Assembly: GCF_013364235.1 (NCBI RefSeq)
Contig: NZ_CP054919.1
Coordinates: 80,133-144,132, forward strand
Direction: 5' to 3'
From: Kitasatospora sp. NA04385
GTDB lineage: Bacteria; Actinomycetota; Actinomycetes; Streptomycetales; Streptomycetaceae
DNA: 64,000 bases
Part shown: piece after piece, positions 8,550 to 16,736 of the stretch
Layout of the letters: every line of letters begins with the position of its first letter
Position numbering within the stretch: the first letter of the stretch is position 1
Notes under the pieces: model-generated
Seen by the model: the letters and a program-made list of their open reading frames with translations, nothing else
Told to the model about the DNA's origin: nothing
The model's database searches: none
Position numbers and translations under genes: made by a program

Positions 8550-8858
8550 TCAGCGGGTGGCGGCGGGGGAACGGAGCAGGCCGCCCGGCTCCCACCGGCG
8601 GACCTCGGGCCGCTCCCCCGTACCGGGCGCGCCCGCCAGCGCGGCCTGCCGGCCGGCGGCGGCGACGGCCTCCGCGGCGGTGGGCGTCCAGTGCGCCGAG
8701 ACGCGCAGGCCGGTGCGTCCGTCGCCCAGGGCGGTGCGCAGGGTGACGATCCACGGCGGCCCCCAGACCTGCGGCGGGCGCGCCGACGGGGTCGGCGCGC
8801 CCGGGGACGGAGCGGCGGAGGCGGTTCCGGCGGCAGGGGCGGTGGAGAAGCAGGACAC
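8550..8858 (-). CDS. Small hypothetical protein, 102 residues
   Basis: No family is recognised. The GTG at 8858 is supported by GGAGG five bases upstream. The first 30 residues are Ala/Pro/Ser-rich. The rest forms one plausible domain (WIVTLRTALGDGRTGLRVSA, then an Ala-rich helix ending VRRWEPGG). There is no signal peptide or membrane segment. It follows the glycosidase gene by 125 bases across a hairpin, in the same direction, so it may be the last gene of that operon or an independent gene. Confidence 0.55.
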   Translation of the reverse strand: MSCFSTAPAAGTASAAPSPGAPTPSARPPQVWGPPWIVTLRTALGDGRTGLRVSAHWTPTAAEAVAAAGRQAALAGAPGTGERPEVRRWEPGGLLRSPAATR

Positions 8859-8945
8859 GGTGTCCTCCGGGGTGGTGCTCGGTGGGTGCGGCGGCGCCCA
8901 CCGCCCGTCAGGGCGGGGGCGGTGGGCACCGCCGCGGCTTGCGGG

Positions 8946-8973
8946 GCCGCCCCGGGCCGGGGCCCGGGGCGGC
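8946..8973 (-). terminator. Terminator-like hairpin after glycosidase gene
   Basis: GCCGCCCCGGGCC, loop GG, GGCCCGGGGCGGC is a perfect 13-base-pair stem starting 11 bases beyond the stop codon at 8984 on the minus strand. A second imperfect GC hairpin (about 8886-8932) lies just downstream. No T-run is present. Confidence 0.6.
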
Positions 8974-8983
8974 GGGGGGCGGG

Positions 8984-10468
8984 TCAGGGGGTGCGGACCC
9001 AGAACTCGATGGACAGCGGCGGGACGGTGACGGTCAGGGTCGGGCCGGTCTTGAATCCCAGGGACTGGTTGTTGGTCGAGGGGCCGTAGCGGTGGCCCTC
9101 GAAGGCGGCGGCGGTCTGGGTGTCGACGGTGTAGGTGAAGGAGTCGGTGGTGGAGCGGTTGGTGATCGCGAAGACGGGCTTGCCCGCCGGGGTCTTCCAG
9201 GCCATGATCCGCTGGTCCCGCAGGACGGCGGACTCGTCGACGCCGTAGCGGACGGAGTCCCACGGCAGGTACTTGACGAAGCCGGCCACCGCGTTCCAGT
9301 TCTGCGGGTTGAAGTCCCAGTGGCCGACCGGGATGTTCGGGAAGCGGCTGAAGTCGGTGTCGTTCGGCGGCCGCCAGAAGCCGAGCGAGTAGCCGGGCGC
9401 CTCGGCGTTGGTGGTGGGCTTGAGGGCGTGCAGCCAGAACCAGGTGGGGGCGTTCTGGAAGACCATCCAGTTCATGATCGACTGGGCGGTGTTGACCGTC
9501 CGCACGTCCGAGGTCTTGTTGTCGAGGTACTCGAACTCGTTGTTGAAGACCGTCTTGCCGGACGCTCCGACCCGGAAGTCGTGGTCGATCTGGTAGTCGG
9601 AGTCGTAGCCGATCCGGTGGTAGGTCCAGGCGTCGACGTAGGACAGCGCGGTGGCGTCCTGGGTGATCGCCTGGCCGATGGCGCCGCCCCAGCCGTCGAG
9701 GCTGTCGGCGGTGACCATGACGTTCGGGTACTTGGACTTGATCTTCGGCGCGACGGCCTTGAAGGTCGCCAGGTACTGGTCGGCGGTGTAGACGCAGGAG
9801 GAGTAGCCGGTGGAGAACCGGGGCTCGTTCTGCAGGCCCCACATCGACACCGGGATGCCCTGGGCGGTGAGGTGGTCGAGGTCGCCGACCAGGGCGTCGC
9901 CGAAGTCGGACAGGAACTGCGGGTCGAAGGAGGCCAGGTGGCCGCCGATGTAGGAGTCGTTGGACTTCCAGCCCGGGGCGGGCGACCAGTACTCGACCGA
10001 GGTGCCCTCGATGTGGGCGCGGCTCATCATGTCGGCGAGTCCGGCGCCCTGGCCGGCGAAGCGGTCCTGGATGTGCTTGCGGGTGGAGTCCAGGCCCCGG
10101 TAGTACAGGCCCATCGCCAGCCGGCAGTAGCGGAAGCCGCGGTCGGAGCGGCCGCCCATCAGCATCTGCTGGTAGAACCGGGTGAGTTCGGAGGCGGTGA
10201 GGTCGTGCGGGACGCCGCTGACGGTGTCCGGCAGGCCGTTGTTGCCCGAGCCGATCGAGTCGGACTGGATCTCGAAGCCCAGGCCGAGGATGGTCTGCTT
10301 GGCGGCCTGGTCGAAGCGGATCGTGTAGCTGCCCGAGGTGGCGGCGGTGGTGGCCGCCGCGGCCGGGGACAGGTGGAGCAGGGGCGAGAGCGCCGCGCCG
10401 GCGCCGACGGTCGCGGCGCCGCGCAGCATGGAGCGGCGGCTGATCCCGCTCGGCTCGGGCAGGGCCAT
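8984..10468 (-). CDS. Secreted clan GH-A glycoside hydrolase (GH30-like), Tat-exported
   Basis: The 494-residue protein has a twin-arginine signal (SRRSMLRGAA, then an Ala-rich core cleaved near residue 40). Its catalytic barrel carries the proposed acid/base Glu in GLQNEP (E215) and nucleophile Glu in NNEFEY (E311), followed by a beta-sandwich tail ending LSIEFWV. The segment SPAPGWKSN corresponds to the substrate-groove motif before the acid/base in GH30 enzymes. It is clearly a paralogue of the enzyme at 18622-20241. It is the distal gene of the operon that encodes a transporter, lactonase, dehydratase, kinase and aldolase, so its product is probably the sugar or sugar acid used by that pathway. 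Exact family and substrate are uncertain. Confidence 0.8.
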   Translation of the reverse strand: MALPEPSGISRRSMLRGAATVGAGAALSPLLHLSPAAAATTAATSGSYTIRFDQAAKQTILGLGFEIQSDSIGSGNNGLPDTVSGVPHDLTASELTRFYQQMLMGGRSDRGFRYCRLAMGLYYRGLDSTRKHIQDRFAGQGAGLADMMSRAHIEGTSVEYWSPAPGWKSNDSYIGGHLASFDPQFLSDFGDALVGDLDHLTAQGIPVSMWGLQNEPRFSTGYSSCVYTADQYLATFKAVAPKIKSKYPNVMVTADSLDGWGGAIGQAITQDATALSYVDAWTYHRIGYDSDYQIDHDFRVGASGKTVFNNEFEYLDNKTSDVRTVNTAQSIMNWMVFQNAPTWFWLHALKPTTNAEAPGYSLGFWRPPNDTDFSRFPNIPVGHWDFNPQNWNAVAGFVKYLPWDSVRYGVDESAVLRDQRIMAWKTPAGKPVFAITNRSTTDSFTYTVDTQTAAAFEGHRYGPSTNNQSLGFKTGPTLTVTVPPLSIEFWVRTP

Positions 10469-10538
10469 GGTCTACCTCCGGAGGGTGGGTGGGGGGAAGG
10501 CGACGGGGTACTGCGGGTGTCCGCGTCCGCGACCGGGG

Positions 10539-11714
10539 TCAGAAGCGGGCGACGGTGTAGCGGTCGACGGCGTCCTCGTCGAGGTCGAAGCCCAGGCCCG
10601 GGCCGGTGGGCACGGTCAGCACGCCGTCGGCGAACTTCGGCGGGTTGAGCAGGATGGCCTCGCGGATCGGGTTGGGCAGCCGGTTGTACTCGTAGGTGCG
10701 CAGGTTCGGGGTGGCCGCGCACAGCTGGAGGGCGGCGCACAGGCTGACGCCGGAGCCGACGCCGTGCGGGGCGATGTCGACGTGGAAGGCGGAGGCGAGC
10801 GCGGACAGCCGCATCGCCTCGGTGATGCCGCCGCACCGGGCCACGTTCGGCATGAAGACGTCGATGGCCCGGTTCAGCAGGGACTCGCGCAGGTCGAAGC
10901 GGGTGAAGTGGGTCTCCCCGTTGACCACGGTCAGGCCGGTGCGGCGGCGCAGTTCGCCGAGGTTGGCGAGGTCGTCGACCTGGAGCGGCTCCTCGTACCA
11001 GGAGATGCCGAGGTCGGCCAGGACGGCGCCGACCCGGGTGGCCTGGTCGAGGTCGTAGGCGCAGTTGACGTCGGTGAGGATCTCGACGTCCTCGCCGACG
11101 GCGGCGCGCACCGCGCTCAGGTGGGCCCGGTCGGTGCGCTCGCCGCGCCCGATCTTGACCTTGAGGGCCTTGAAGCCGGCATCGACGAAACCGAGCGCCT
11201 GGCGGGCGGAGTCCTCGGGGTCGGCGTGCAGGGCGACGGGGCTGGCGTAGCAGGGCACCGTCTCCCGGATCGGGCCGCCGAGCAGCCGGTGGACGGGCTG
11301 TCCGGCGAGCTTGCCGCGCAGGTCCCACAGGGCGAGGTCGACGCCGGCCAGGGCTTCGAGGTAGAAGCCGCGGTTGTGGCCGCCGGCCGCCTGGCCCTGG
11401 TAGAGGCGCTCCCAGATCGCTCCGGTGGCCAGCGCGTCCTGGCCGATCAGCAGCGGGGCCAGCACGGTGGCCACCACGGTGGCGGTGACCTGCGGGGAGG
11501 GCAGGCCGTAGGCCTCGCCGATGCCGACGCTACCGTCCTCGGTGTGGACCTTGACCAGGGTGGCGTACTGGCCCCGGCGGGGCAGGACCAGGTGACTGGA
11601 GGCGGGGTAGCGCAGCCAGTCCGGCACGTCTTCGGGCGAGTCGTAGAGGTCGTCGAAGCTGGCGGACAGGGCCAGGGCCTCGACCTTGGTGATGCGCAGC
11701 GGCTGGGTGCTCAC
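10539..11714 (-). CDS. Enolase-superfamily acid-sugar dehydratase (mandelate racemase group)
   Basis: The 391-residue protein has an alpha/beta capping domain and a modified TIM barrel. Visible catalytic features are the KxK pair in LKVKIG (K185, K187), metal ligands D215 (TDVN), E241 (EEP) and E267 (GET), and the general acid/base His in IAPHGVGSG (H317). This is the mandelate-racemase type of active site, usual in sugar-acid dehydratases that make 2-keto-3-deoxy acids. It sits between the transporter and glycosidase genes. With the downstream-acting kinase and KDPG-type aldolase encoded upstream, a 2-keto-3-deoxy product fits well. The actual aldonate or uronate is not identifiable. Confidence 0.85.
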   Translation of the reverse strand: MSTQPLRITKVEALALSASFDDLYDSPEDVPDWLRYPASSHLVLPRRGQYATLVKVHTEDGSVGIGEAYGLPSPQVTATVVATVLAPLLIGQDALATGAIWERLYQGQAAGGHNRGFYLEALAGVDLALWDLRGKLAGQPVHRLLGGPIRETVPCYASPVALHADPEDSARQALGFVDAGFKALKVKIGRGERTDRAHLSAVRAAVGEDVEILTDVNCAYDLDQATRVGAVLADLGISWYEEPLQVDDLANLGELRRRTGLTVVNGETHFTRFDLRESLLNRAIDVFMPNVARCGGITEAMRLSALASAFHVDIAPHGVGSGVSLCAALQLCAATPNLRTYEYNRLPNPIREAILLNPPKFADGVLTVPTGPGLGFDLDEDAVDRYTVARF

Positions 11715-11772
11715 GGGTCTCTCTCCTGCGGGAGGTGATGCGGGCCGCCCTCCGTCGGGAGGGCGGGACGGG

Positions 11773-13092
11773 TCAGGCGTGTTCGAGGATGTCGCCGCGC
11801 GAGGTCTCGCGGCCGCTGAAGACGGCGACCGCGGTGATCAGGCAGCCGGCCACGACGTAGAGGGCGACGGGGGCGATGGAATTGGTGCCGGCGACGAGCG
11901 CCGCGCCGATGAAGGGGGTGGTGCCGCCGAAGATCGCTCCGCCGAACTCGCGGCCGACGCTGACCCCGCTGAACCGGACCCGGGCGTCGAACTGCTCGGC
12001 GACCAGGGCGGCCTGCGGGCCGAAGACCATGTCCTTGCAGATCGGGACGGCCAGCACCAGTGCCAGGAAGACCAGCGCGGTGTTGCCGGTGCCCAGCAGC
12101 CAGAAGAACGGGTAGGCGTAGGCGATGGTGCAGCCCAGGCCGATGGCGACCATGGTGCGGCGGCCGATCCGGTCGGAGAGCCAGCCCCAGAACGGGATGG
12201 TGACGATCTCCAGGGCGCCGGCCAGGGCTGCGGCCCACAGCATGGTCGACTTGGGGATGCCCAGGTTCTTGGTGGCGTAGGAGAGGCCGAACGCCTGGAT
12301 CAGGTAGGCCCAGACGAAGCCGGAGGCGGTGATCCCGAGCACCCGCAGGACGGCGCCGGGCTGCTCCTTGACGACGGTCAGGAACGGGAAGCGGACGGTC
12401 TCGGCCTGGTCGGCCAGCTCGGTGAAGACCGGGGTCTCCTTGATGCCCCGGCGCAGCCACATGCCGAACAGCACCAGGACGAAGCTGAGCAGGAACGGAA
12501 TGCGCCAGCCCCAGGTGAGGAAGGCGTGGTCGGGCAGCAGGGCGACCAGGGCGAAGACGGCGGTGGCCAGGACGGAGCCGGCGCCGGTGCCCATCGCGGG
12601 GATGGAGCCGAACAGGCCGCGCTTGCCGTTGGGGGAGTTCTCGACGGTGAGCAGCGTCGCGCCGGCGAACTCGCCGCCGACCGCGATGCCCTGGCAGATC
12701 CGCAGCAGGACCAGCAGGATCGGGGCCCACACGCCGACGGTGGCGTGGGTGGGCAGGACGCCGACCAGGGTGGTGGCGATGCCCATGCCGAGCATGGTGA
12801 TCAGCAGGACGTACTTGCGGCCGATCCGGTCACCGAGGTGGCCGAAGAGGATGCCGCCGATGGGGCGGGCGGCGAAGCCGACGCCGAAGGTGGCGAAGGA
12901 GGCCAGGGTGGCGCCGGTCGAGCTGGAGCCGAAGAAGAGTGGGCCGAAGACCAGCGCCGAGGCGAGGCCGTAGAGGTTGAAGTCGTACCACTCCATGACG
13001 GTGCCGACGGTCGCGGCGGCCATGGTGCGCCGGGTGGTGGCGCTGGAGGTGCTGTTCACGTGGGTGCTTCCGGGGTGTGCTGTGGTGGTCAC
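11773..13092 (-). CDS. MFS transporter, metabolite:H+ symporter family
   Basis: The 439-residue membrane protein has about 12 predicted helices. The MHS-family opening VGTVMEWYDFNLYG and the loop 2-3 signature GHLGDRIGRKYVL are present, and the signature recurs as WLSDRIGRR in the second half. It likely imports an organic or sugar acid with protons. The GTG at 13092 has GGGAG six bases upstream and overlaps the stop of the SMP-30 gene by 4 bases. A promoter with an operator lies 39-68 bases upstream, inside the SMP-30 reading frame. The transporter can therefore be expressed from its own regulated start as well as from the operon. Confidence 0.87.
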   Translation of the reverse strand: MTTTAHPGSTHVNSTSSATTRRTMAAATVGTVMEWYDFNLYGLASALVFGPLFFGSSSTGATLASFATFGVGFAARPIGGILFGHLGDRIGRKYVLLITMLGMGIATTLVGVLPTHATVGVWAPILLVLLRICQGIAVGGEFAGATLLTVENSPNGKRGLFGSIPAMGTGAGSVLATAVFALVALLPDHAFLTWGWRIPFLLSFVLVLFGMWLRRGIKETPVFTELADQAETVRFPFLTVVKEQPGAVLRVLGITASGFVWAYLIQAFGLSYATKNLGIPKSTMLWAAALAGALEIVTIPFWGWLSDRIGRRTMVAIGLGCTIAYAYPFFWLLGTGNTALVFLALVLAVPICKDMVFGPQAALVAEQFDARVRFSGVSVGREFGGAIFGGTTPFIGAALVAGTNSIAPVALYVVAGCLITAVAVFSGRETSRGDILEHA

Positions 13093-14060
13093 GGGGTTCT
13101 CCCACCGACTGGGGGCGGCTGATGCAAGCCAACGTATGCGATATACGAAATGCGGTCCAGAGGTGATTCGTCGATGTTTCCGTTTCGTGTCCCGGCGCCG
13201 TCCCGGTAGGCGGCGGCGGGGGGCGCGGCCACCTCCGAGCGCCGGGCCAGTACCGCGCCCGCCAGGGCGTCCGGCTCCGGCAGGCGGTGCCGGGCGGTGG
13301 TGGCGAACATCCGCCCGCCGCCGAAGGCGACGCTGCTGACGTGCGGCGTACCGACGGCCGAAGCGCCCAGCAGCCGGCCGTCGGGGGCGTGGCAGCGCAC
13401 CGTCCCCGACCCCCAGGCCGCGACCCACAGGCGGCCCAGGGCGTCCACGGCCATGCCGTCGGGGCGGCCCTGGCGCTCCGGCAGGCGTACCAGCGGCCGG
13501 GCGGCGCCCAGCTCCCCGGTGGCCGGATCGAGGGCGTGGGCGGTGATCTCGCCCCGGGCGCTGTCGGCGAGGTAGAGCACCGTGCCGTCCGGGGCGAAGA
13601 CCGGCCCGTTGGGCACCGTCAGCCCCTCCAGCACCCGGTGCACGCTTCCGTCGGCGTCCACCCGGTACAGGCTGCCCGCGCCCTCGGCGGCGTCGGCGGC
13701 CATGCTGGTGGCCCAGAACCGGCCCGCCGGGTCGCAGCCCGCGTCGTTCATCCGCCGCGGCCGGTCGGCGCCGGCCTCCGGGCGGGCGAGCCAGCGCACC
13801 GGGCCGGTGGGGCCCAGCCGGACGATCCCGTCCCCGGCCGCGGCGATCCACTCCCCCGCACGGCCCGCCACCGGGGCCGCCGCGCCCAGCGGCACCCCCA
13901 GGTCGGCCAGCGTCCGCACCCGGCCCGGCCGGGCCGGGTCCCAGGCGTGCAGCGTCCCGCGCAGCAGGTCGGTGTAGTACAGCCGCCCGCCGTGCCAGCG
14001 CGCGCCCTCGGCCAGCTGGTGGCGGGCCGGACCGATCGGCCGCCAGTGGTCCTCGCGCAT
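13089..14060 (-). CDS. SMP-30/gluconolactonase-like sugar lactonase
   Basis: The 323-residue six-bladed beta-propeller hydrolyses aldonolactones or glucarolactones to the open acid. Divalent-metal ligands expected for the family are visible: E18 (LAEGARW), N105 (MNDAG), N151 (VPNGPVF) and D201 (RPDGMAVD). The catalytic part ends near residue 285. The last 35 or so residues are non-homologous and are read through the operator/promoter of the next gene, so the natural stop has probably been lost or the tail is tolerated. It precedes the transporter with a 4-base overlap and follows the kinase gene by 48 bases. It links the divergent SDR dehydrogenase, which could make the lactone, to the dehydratase. 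Confidence 0.85.
   Translation of the reverse strand: MREDHWRPIGPARHQLAEGARWHGGRLYYTDLLRGTLHAWDPARPGRVRTLADLGVPLGAAAPVAGRAGEWIAAAGDGIVRLGPTGPVRWLARPEAGADRPRRMNDAGCDPAGRFWATSMAADAAEGAGSLYRVDADGSVHRVLEGLTVPNGPVFAPDGTVLYLADSARGEITAHALDPATGELGAARPLVRLPERQGRPDGMAVDALGRLWVAAWGSGTVRCHAPDGRLLGASAVGTPHVSSVAFGGGRMFATTARHRLPEPDALAGAVLARRSEVAAPPAAAYRDGAGTRNGNIDESPLDRISYIAYVGLHQPPPVGGRTP
13131..13160 (-). promoter_or_regulatory. Promoter and GntR operator upstream of MFS gene
   Basis: On the minus strand CTGGAC (13155-13160), an 18-base spacer and TACGTT (13131-13136) form a promoter-like pair. The palindrome CGTAT-GCGAT-ATACG (13133-13147) overlaps the -10 box. The same promoter geometry and operator occur upstream of the GntR gene at 17404. 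The site lies within the 3' end of the lactonase reading frame. Confidence 0.65.
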
Positions 14061-14108
14061 CGGCGACTCCTCCGTTCGGTACGGGTGGTGCTCAGCGCCG
14101 GGCGGCGC

Positions 14109-15056
14109 TCAGCGCAGGGCGGTGCCGGGCGGGGCGGACAGCAGTCCGAGCTCGGTCCGCAGGGGCAGTCCCTCCCAGTCGCCGGCCCCGGCGACCGCGA
14201 ACGCGCCCAGCGAGACCGCCCGTTCCAGGCGGTCGGCCACCGGCAGGCCGTCCAGTCGGCCCGACAGGTAGCCGGCCGTGAACGCGTCGCCGGCGCCGAC
14301 CGTGTCGCGCACCGTCACCCGCACCGCCTCCCTGGACGTGGCACCGTCCTCGGTGAAGACCTCGGCACCCTCGGCGCCGCGCTTGACCACCACCTCCCGG
14401 ACGCCCGCCTCCAGCAGCGCCTCCACCCGCGCGGCCTCGGTGTCCGCCGCCGCCGGGGCGGCCAGGTGCAGTTCGTCGTCCGAGGCGACCAGCACGGTGG
14501 CGCGGGCCGCCAGCGGGCGCAGCGCCTCGGCGGCGTCCCGGGCCGACCACAGCCGGGCGCGGTGGTTGACGTCCAGGCAGAGCACCGCGCCGGTGCGGTT
14601 CGCCTGCTCGGCGGCGTACCGCACGGCGCCCAGCGGGCCGGGGCCCAGGGCGGCGGTGACGCCGGTCAGGTGGACCACGTGCGCGCCCTCGGCGAGCGCG
14701 GCGGCGGCGTGCCGCTCGGACAGCAGGCTGCCCGCCGAGTTCGTGCGGTAGTAGACGACCCGGGTCAGGTCGGTGGTGCGCGGCTCGAAGACGACCAGGC
14801 CGGTGGGCGCGTGGTCGTCCACCGGGGCGTGGGCGAGGTCGACGCCCTCGGCGCGCAGCGTGCGCAGCACCAGGCGGCCGAACTCGTCGGCGCCGACGAC
14901 GCCGGCCCAGCGCACCCGGTGGCCGAGCCGGGCCAGCCCGATGGCGACGTTGGCCTCGGCGCCGGCCACCGTCAGGTCGAGGGAACCGCCCAGGTGCAGC
15001 GGGCGGTCGGCGCGCAGCGCGCCCATCGCCTCCCCGAGCGTCACGACGTCGAGCAC
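14109..15056 (-). CDS. PfkB-family sugar kinase, probable 2-keto-3-deoxygluconate-type kinase
   Basis: The 315-residue ribokinase-family enzyme contains the N-terminal substrate motif VAGAEANVAIGLARLG and the C-terminal anion-hole signature DTVGAGDAF, whose Asp is the catalytic base. Its gene overlaps the aldolase gene by 16 bases, so the kinase product is almost certainly the aldolase substrate. This is the classical KdgK-Eda pair that phosphorylates a 2-keto-3-deoxy acid and splits it into pyruvate and glyceraldehyde 3-phosphate. The assignment to KDG rather than its galactose epimer rests on context only. Confidence 0.82.
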   Translation of the reverse strand: MLDVVTLGEAMGALRADRPLHLGGSLDLTVAGAEANVAIGLARLGHRVRWAGVVGADEFGRLVLRTLRAEGVDLAHAPVDDHAPTGLVVFEPRTTDLTRVVYYRTNSAGSLLSERHAAAALAEGAHVVHLTGVTAALGPGPLGAVRYAAEQANRTGAVLCLDVNHRARLWSARDAAEALRPLAARATVLVASDDELHLAAPAAADTEAARVEALLEAGVREVVVKRGAEGAEVFTEDGATSREAVRVTVRDTVGAGDAFTAGYLSGRLDGLPVADRLERAVSLGAFAVAGAGDWEGLPLRTELGLLSAPPGTALR

Positions 15057-15691
15057 GGCTGCTCCTCCTCCACCACGCGCAGGAACTCCTCGATCCGGCC
15101 GGGCAGTCCGGCGTCGCCGCCGGGGTGCGCGGCGGCGCCGATCAGCGGGCCGCCGACGCCGACGGCCAGCGCCCCGGCGGCCAGGAACGCGGCGGCGGCC
15201 CGGGCGTCGACACCGCCGACGGGGACGAAGTGCGCGGCGGGGAACGGGTCGCGCAGCGCCTTCAGGTAGCCGGGGCCGCCGAGGGAGGCGGGGAAGAGCT
15301 TGAGGGCGGTGGCGCCCTCGGCCAGCGCGAGCGCCACCTCGGTGGGCGTCGCCACTCCGGCGAGCACCGGCAGGCCCGACTCCCGGGCCTGGTCGAGCGC
15401 GGCGGTCACGCCGGGGGTGACGGCGAAGGACGCGCCGGCCGCCGCCGCGTCCCGGGCGTCGGCGGGGGTGAGGACGGTGCCCGCGCCGAGCGCCGCGCCC
15501 TCACCCAGGGCGGCGCGGGCGCGCTCGATCACGGTCAGCGCCCCGACGGTGGTCAGCGACACCTCCACCAGGGTGACGCCGCCGCGGAACAGCGCCAGGA
15601 CCGTGTCGAGCGCCGCGTCCGGGTCGGTCCCCCGGACGATGGCCAGGAGCCGGCGCGCGCGCAGGCTCTCGATGAGGTCATCCGGTTGCAT
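15041..15691 (-). CDS. eda: KDPG/KHG-type aldolase (2-keto-3-deoxy-6-phosphogluconate aldolase)
   Basis: The 216-residue class I aldolase of the Eda family carries the Schiff-base Lys in ATALKLFPAS (K131), the catalytic Glu in LVEVSLTT (E43), the phosphate-binding PVGGVDAR and the early Arg in AIVRG (R20). It cleaves a 2-keto-3-deoxy-6-phospho acid to pyruvate plus glyceraldehyde 3-phosphate. It is the first gene of the long minus-strand operon running down to about 8.5 kb. It starts 30 bases from an operator at 15722-15735 shared with the divergent dehydrogenase. Confidence 0.86.
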   Translation of the reverse strand: MQPDDLIESLRARRLLAIVRGTDPDAALDTVLALFRGGVTLVEVSLTTVGALTVIERARAALGEGAALGAGTVLTPADARDAAAAGASFAVTPGVTAALDQARESGLPVLAGVATPTEVALALAEGATALKLFPASLGGPGYLKALRDPFPAAHFVPVGGVDARAAAAFLAAGALAVGVGGPLIGAAAHPGGDAGLPGRIEEFLRVVEEEQPCSTS

Positions 15692-15721
15692 GCCTGCCTC
15701 CAGAACTCGGACGGGATTTCA

Positions 15722-15735
15722 GATATAGTATACGT
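15722..15735. promoter_or_regulatory. Shared operator between aldolase operon and SDR gene
   Basis: The sequence GATATAGTATACG reads CGTATACTATATC on the other strand. It matches the palindrome found upstream of the MFS gene, the GntR gene at 17404 and the glycosidase at 18622. TATACT on the minus strand and TAGTAT on the plus strand are possible -10 boxes inside it, so one bound dimer could silence both directions. No clear -35 boxes are seen. Confidence 0.6.
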
Positions 15736-15790
15736 TCCTTCTCCGATCCCGCCCGTCCGCCCTCGTTCCGCCGCCCGAAAGGCCCCCCTC

Positions 15791-16567
15791 ATGACCAGAA
15801 CGGCCCTCATCACCGGCGCGGCCGGCGGCATCGGCCGCGCCGTCGCCGCCCGCCTGCTCGCCGACGGCTGGCAGGTGGCCGGACTCGACCTGGCCGGCGC
15901 CGGCCCCGACGGGGTCGGGATGCACCACGCGGACGCCACCGACCCCGCCCAGGTGCGCGCCGCGGTCGCCGCCGCCCTCGGCCGGCTGGGCCACCTCGAC
16001 GCCCTGGTCACCTGCGCCGGCCTGACCGAGGGCGCGCCGCTGCACGAGACCACCGACGAGCAGTGGCACCACGTGCTGGACGCCAACCTCACCTCGGTGT
16101 TCCTGTGCGTGCGCGAGGTGCTGCCCGCCATGCTGGCCGCGGGCACCGGCACCGTGGTGACCATCGGCTCCGTCCTGCACCGCACCGCCGCACCCGGCCT
16201 GCCCGCCTACGCCGCCGCCAAGGGCGCCATCGCCGCCCTCACCCGGCAACTGGCCGTCGACTACGGCCACCGCGGGCTGACCTTCCTCACCCTCGCCCCC
16301 GGCTGGGTCCGCACCCCCGCCACCGAGGCCCGCCTCGGGGCCCGCGCCGACCAGGACCTGGCCCGGCTGCGCGAGAGCAACCCGCTGCGCACCGTCGCCG
16401 ACGCCGCACAGGTGGCCGACGCCGTCGCCCTCGCCCTCAGCCCCGCCGCCGCGCTGCTCACCGGCTCCGAACTCGTCCTGGACGCCGGTGCCCGCCTGGT
16501 CAGCCCCGCCAGCCTGCTCCGCGACGCCCACCGCGAACGCCTGGGCCTGCCACCCCTGGACGCCTGA
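15791..16567 (+). CDS. SDR-family NAD(P)-dependent dehydrogenase
   Basis: The 258-residue classical short-chain dehydrogenase shows the nucleotide-binding GAAGGIG near residue 10, the structural motif VTCAGL in place of NNAG, the catalytic Ser in TIGSV and the YAAAKG Tyr/Lys pair. The ATG at 15791 begins homology directly. It is divergent from the eda operon and shares its operator, so it likely performs the first oxidation (sugar to lactone, or a uronate/aldose dehydrogenase step) before the SMP-30 lactonase. The change from NNAG to TCAG is a mild deviation. Confidence 0.83.
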   Translation: MTRTALITGAAGGIGRAVAARLLADGWQVAGLDLAGAGPDGVGMHHADATDPAQVRAAVAAALGRLGHLDALVTCAGLTEGAPLHETTDEQWHHVLDANLTSVFLCVREVLPAMLAAGTGTVVTIGSVLHRTAAPGLPAYAAAKGAIAALTRQLAVDYGHRGLTFLTLAPGWVRTPATEARLGARADQDLARLRESNPLRTVADAAQVADAVALALSPAAALLTGSELVLDAGARLVSPASLLRDAHRERLGLPPLDA

Positions 16568-16580
16568 CGGGCCGTCGGCC

Positions 16581-16644
16581 ACGTCGAAGGGCCCGCCGGC
16601 CCGCTCCCCGTTCGGGGGAGTCGGAGCGGCGGGCCCTTCGACGT
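16581..16644. terminator. Bidirectional terminator, perfect 18-base-pair stem
   Basis: The arm at 16581-16598 (ACGTCGAAGGGCCCGCCG) is perfectly complementary to 16627-16644, with a 28-base loop. It lies 14 bases after the SDR stop and before the convergent GntR gene, an expected position for a two-way terminator. Confidence 0.75.
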
Positions 16645-16652
16645 CCGGGCCT

Positions 16653-16736
16653 CAAGCACCCGGCATCAGGCATCCGGCGCCAAGCACCCGTCCTCAGGCA
16701 TCCGTCCTCAGGCACCCGGCGCCAAGCACCCGTCCT
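16653..16736. repeat. Six 14-base tandem repeats
   Basis: Six consecutive 14-base units follow the pattern CARGCAYCCGNNNT or CARGCAYCCGGCRY, for example CAAGCACCCGTCCT and CAGGCATCCGTCCT. The array ends exactly at the stop codon of the GntR gene (16736-16738), where a partial seventh unit begins. This is a simple slippage-type minisatellite, with no spacers as a CRISPR array would have. Confidence 0.85.

Noticed and set aside
5723..8746. Plus-strand open frame of about 1,000 codons antisense to the second phosphatase
   Set aside because: Gly/Ala/Val/Gln-rich product with no domain; the opposite strand encodes a full multidomain protein with all catalytic motifs.
16653..16736. Regular repeats resembling a small CRISPR array
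   Set aside because: Units are 14 bases, contiguous and without unique spacers; no cas genes are nearby.
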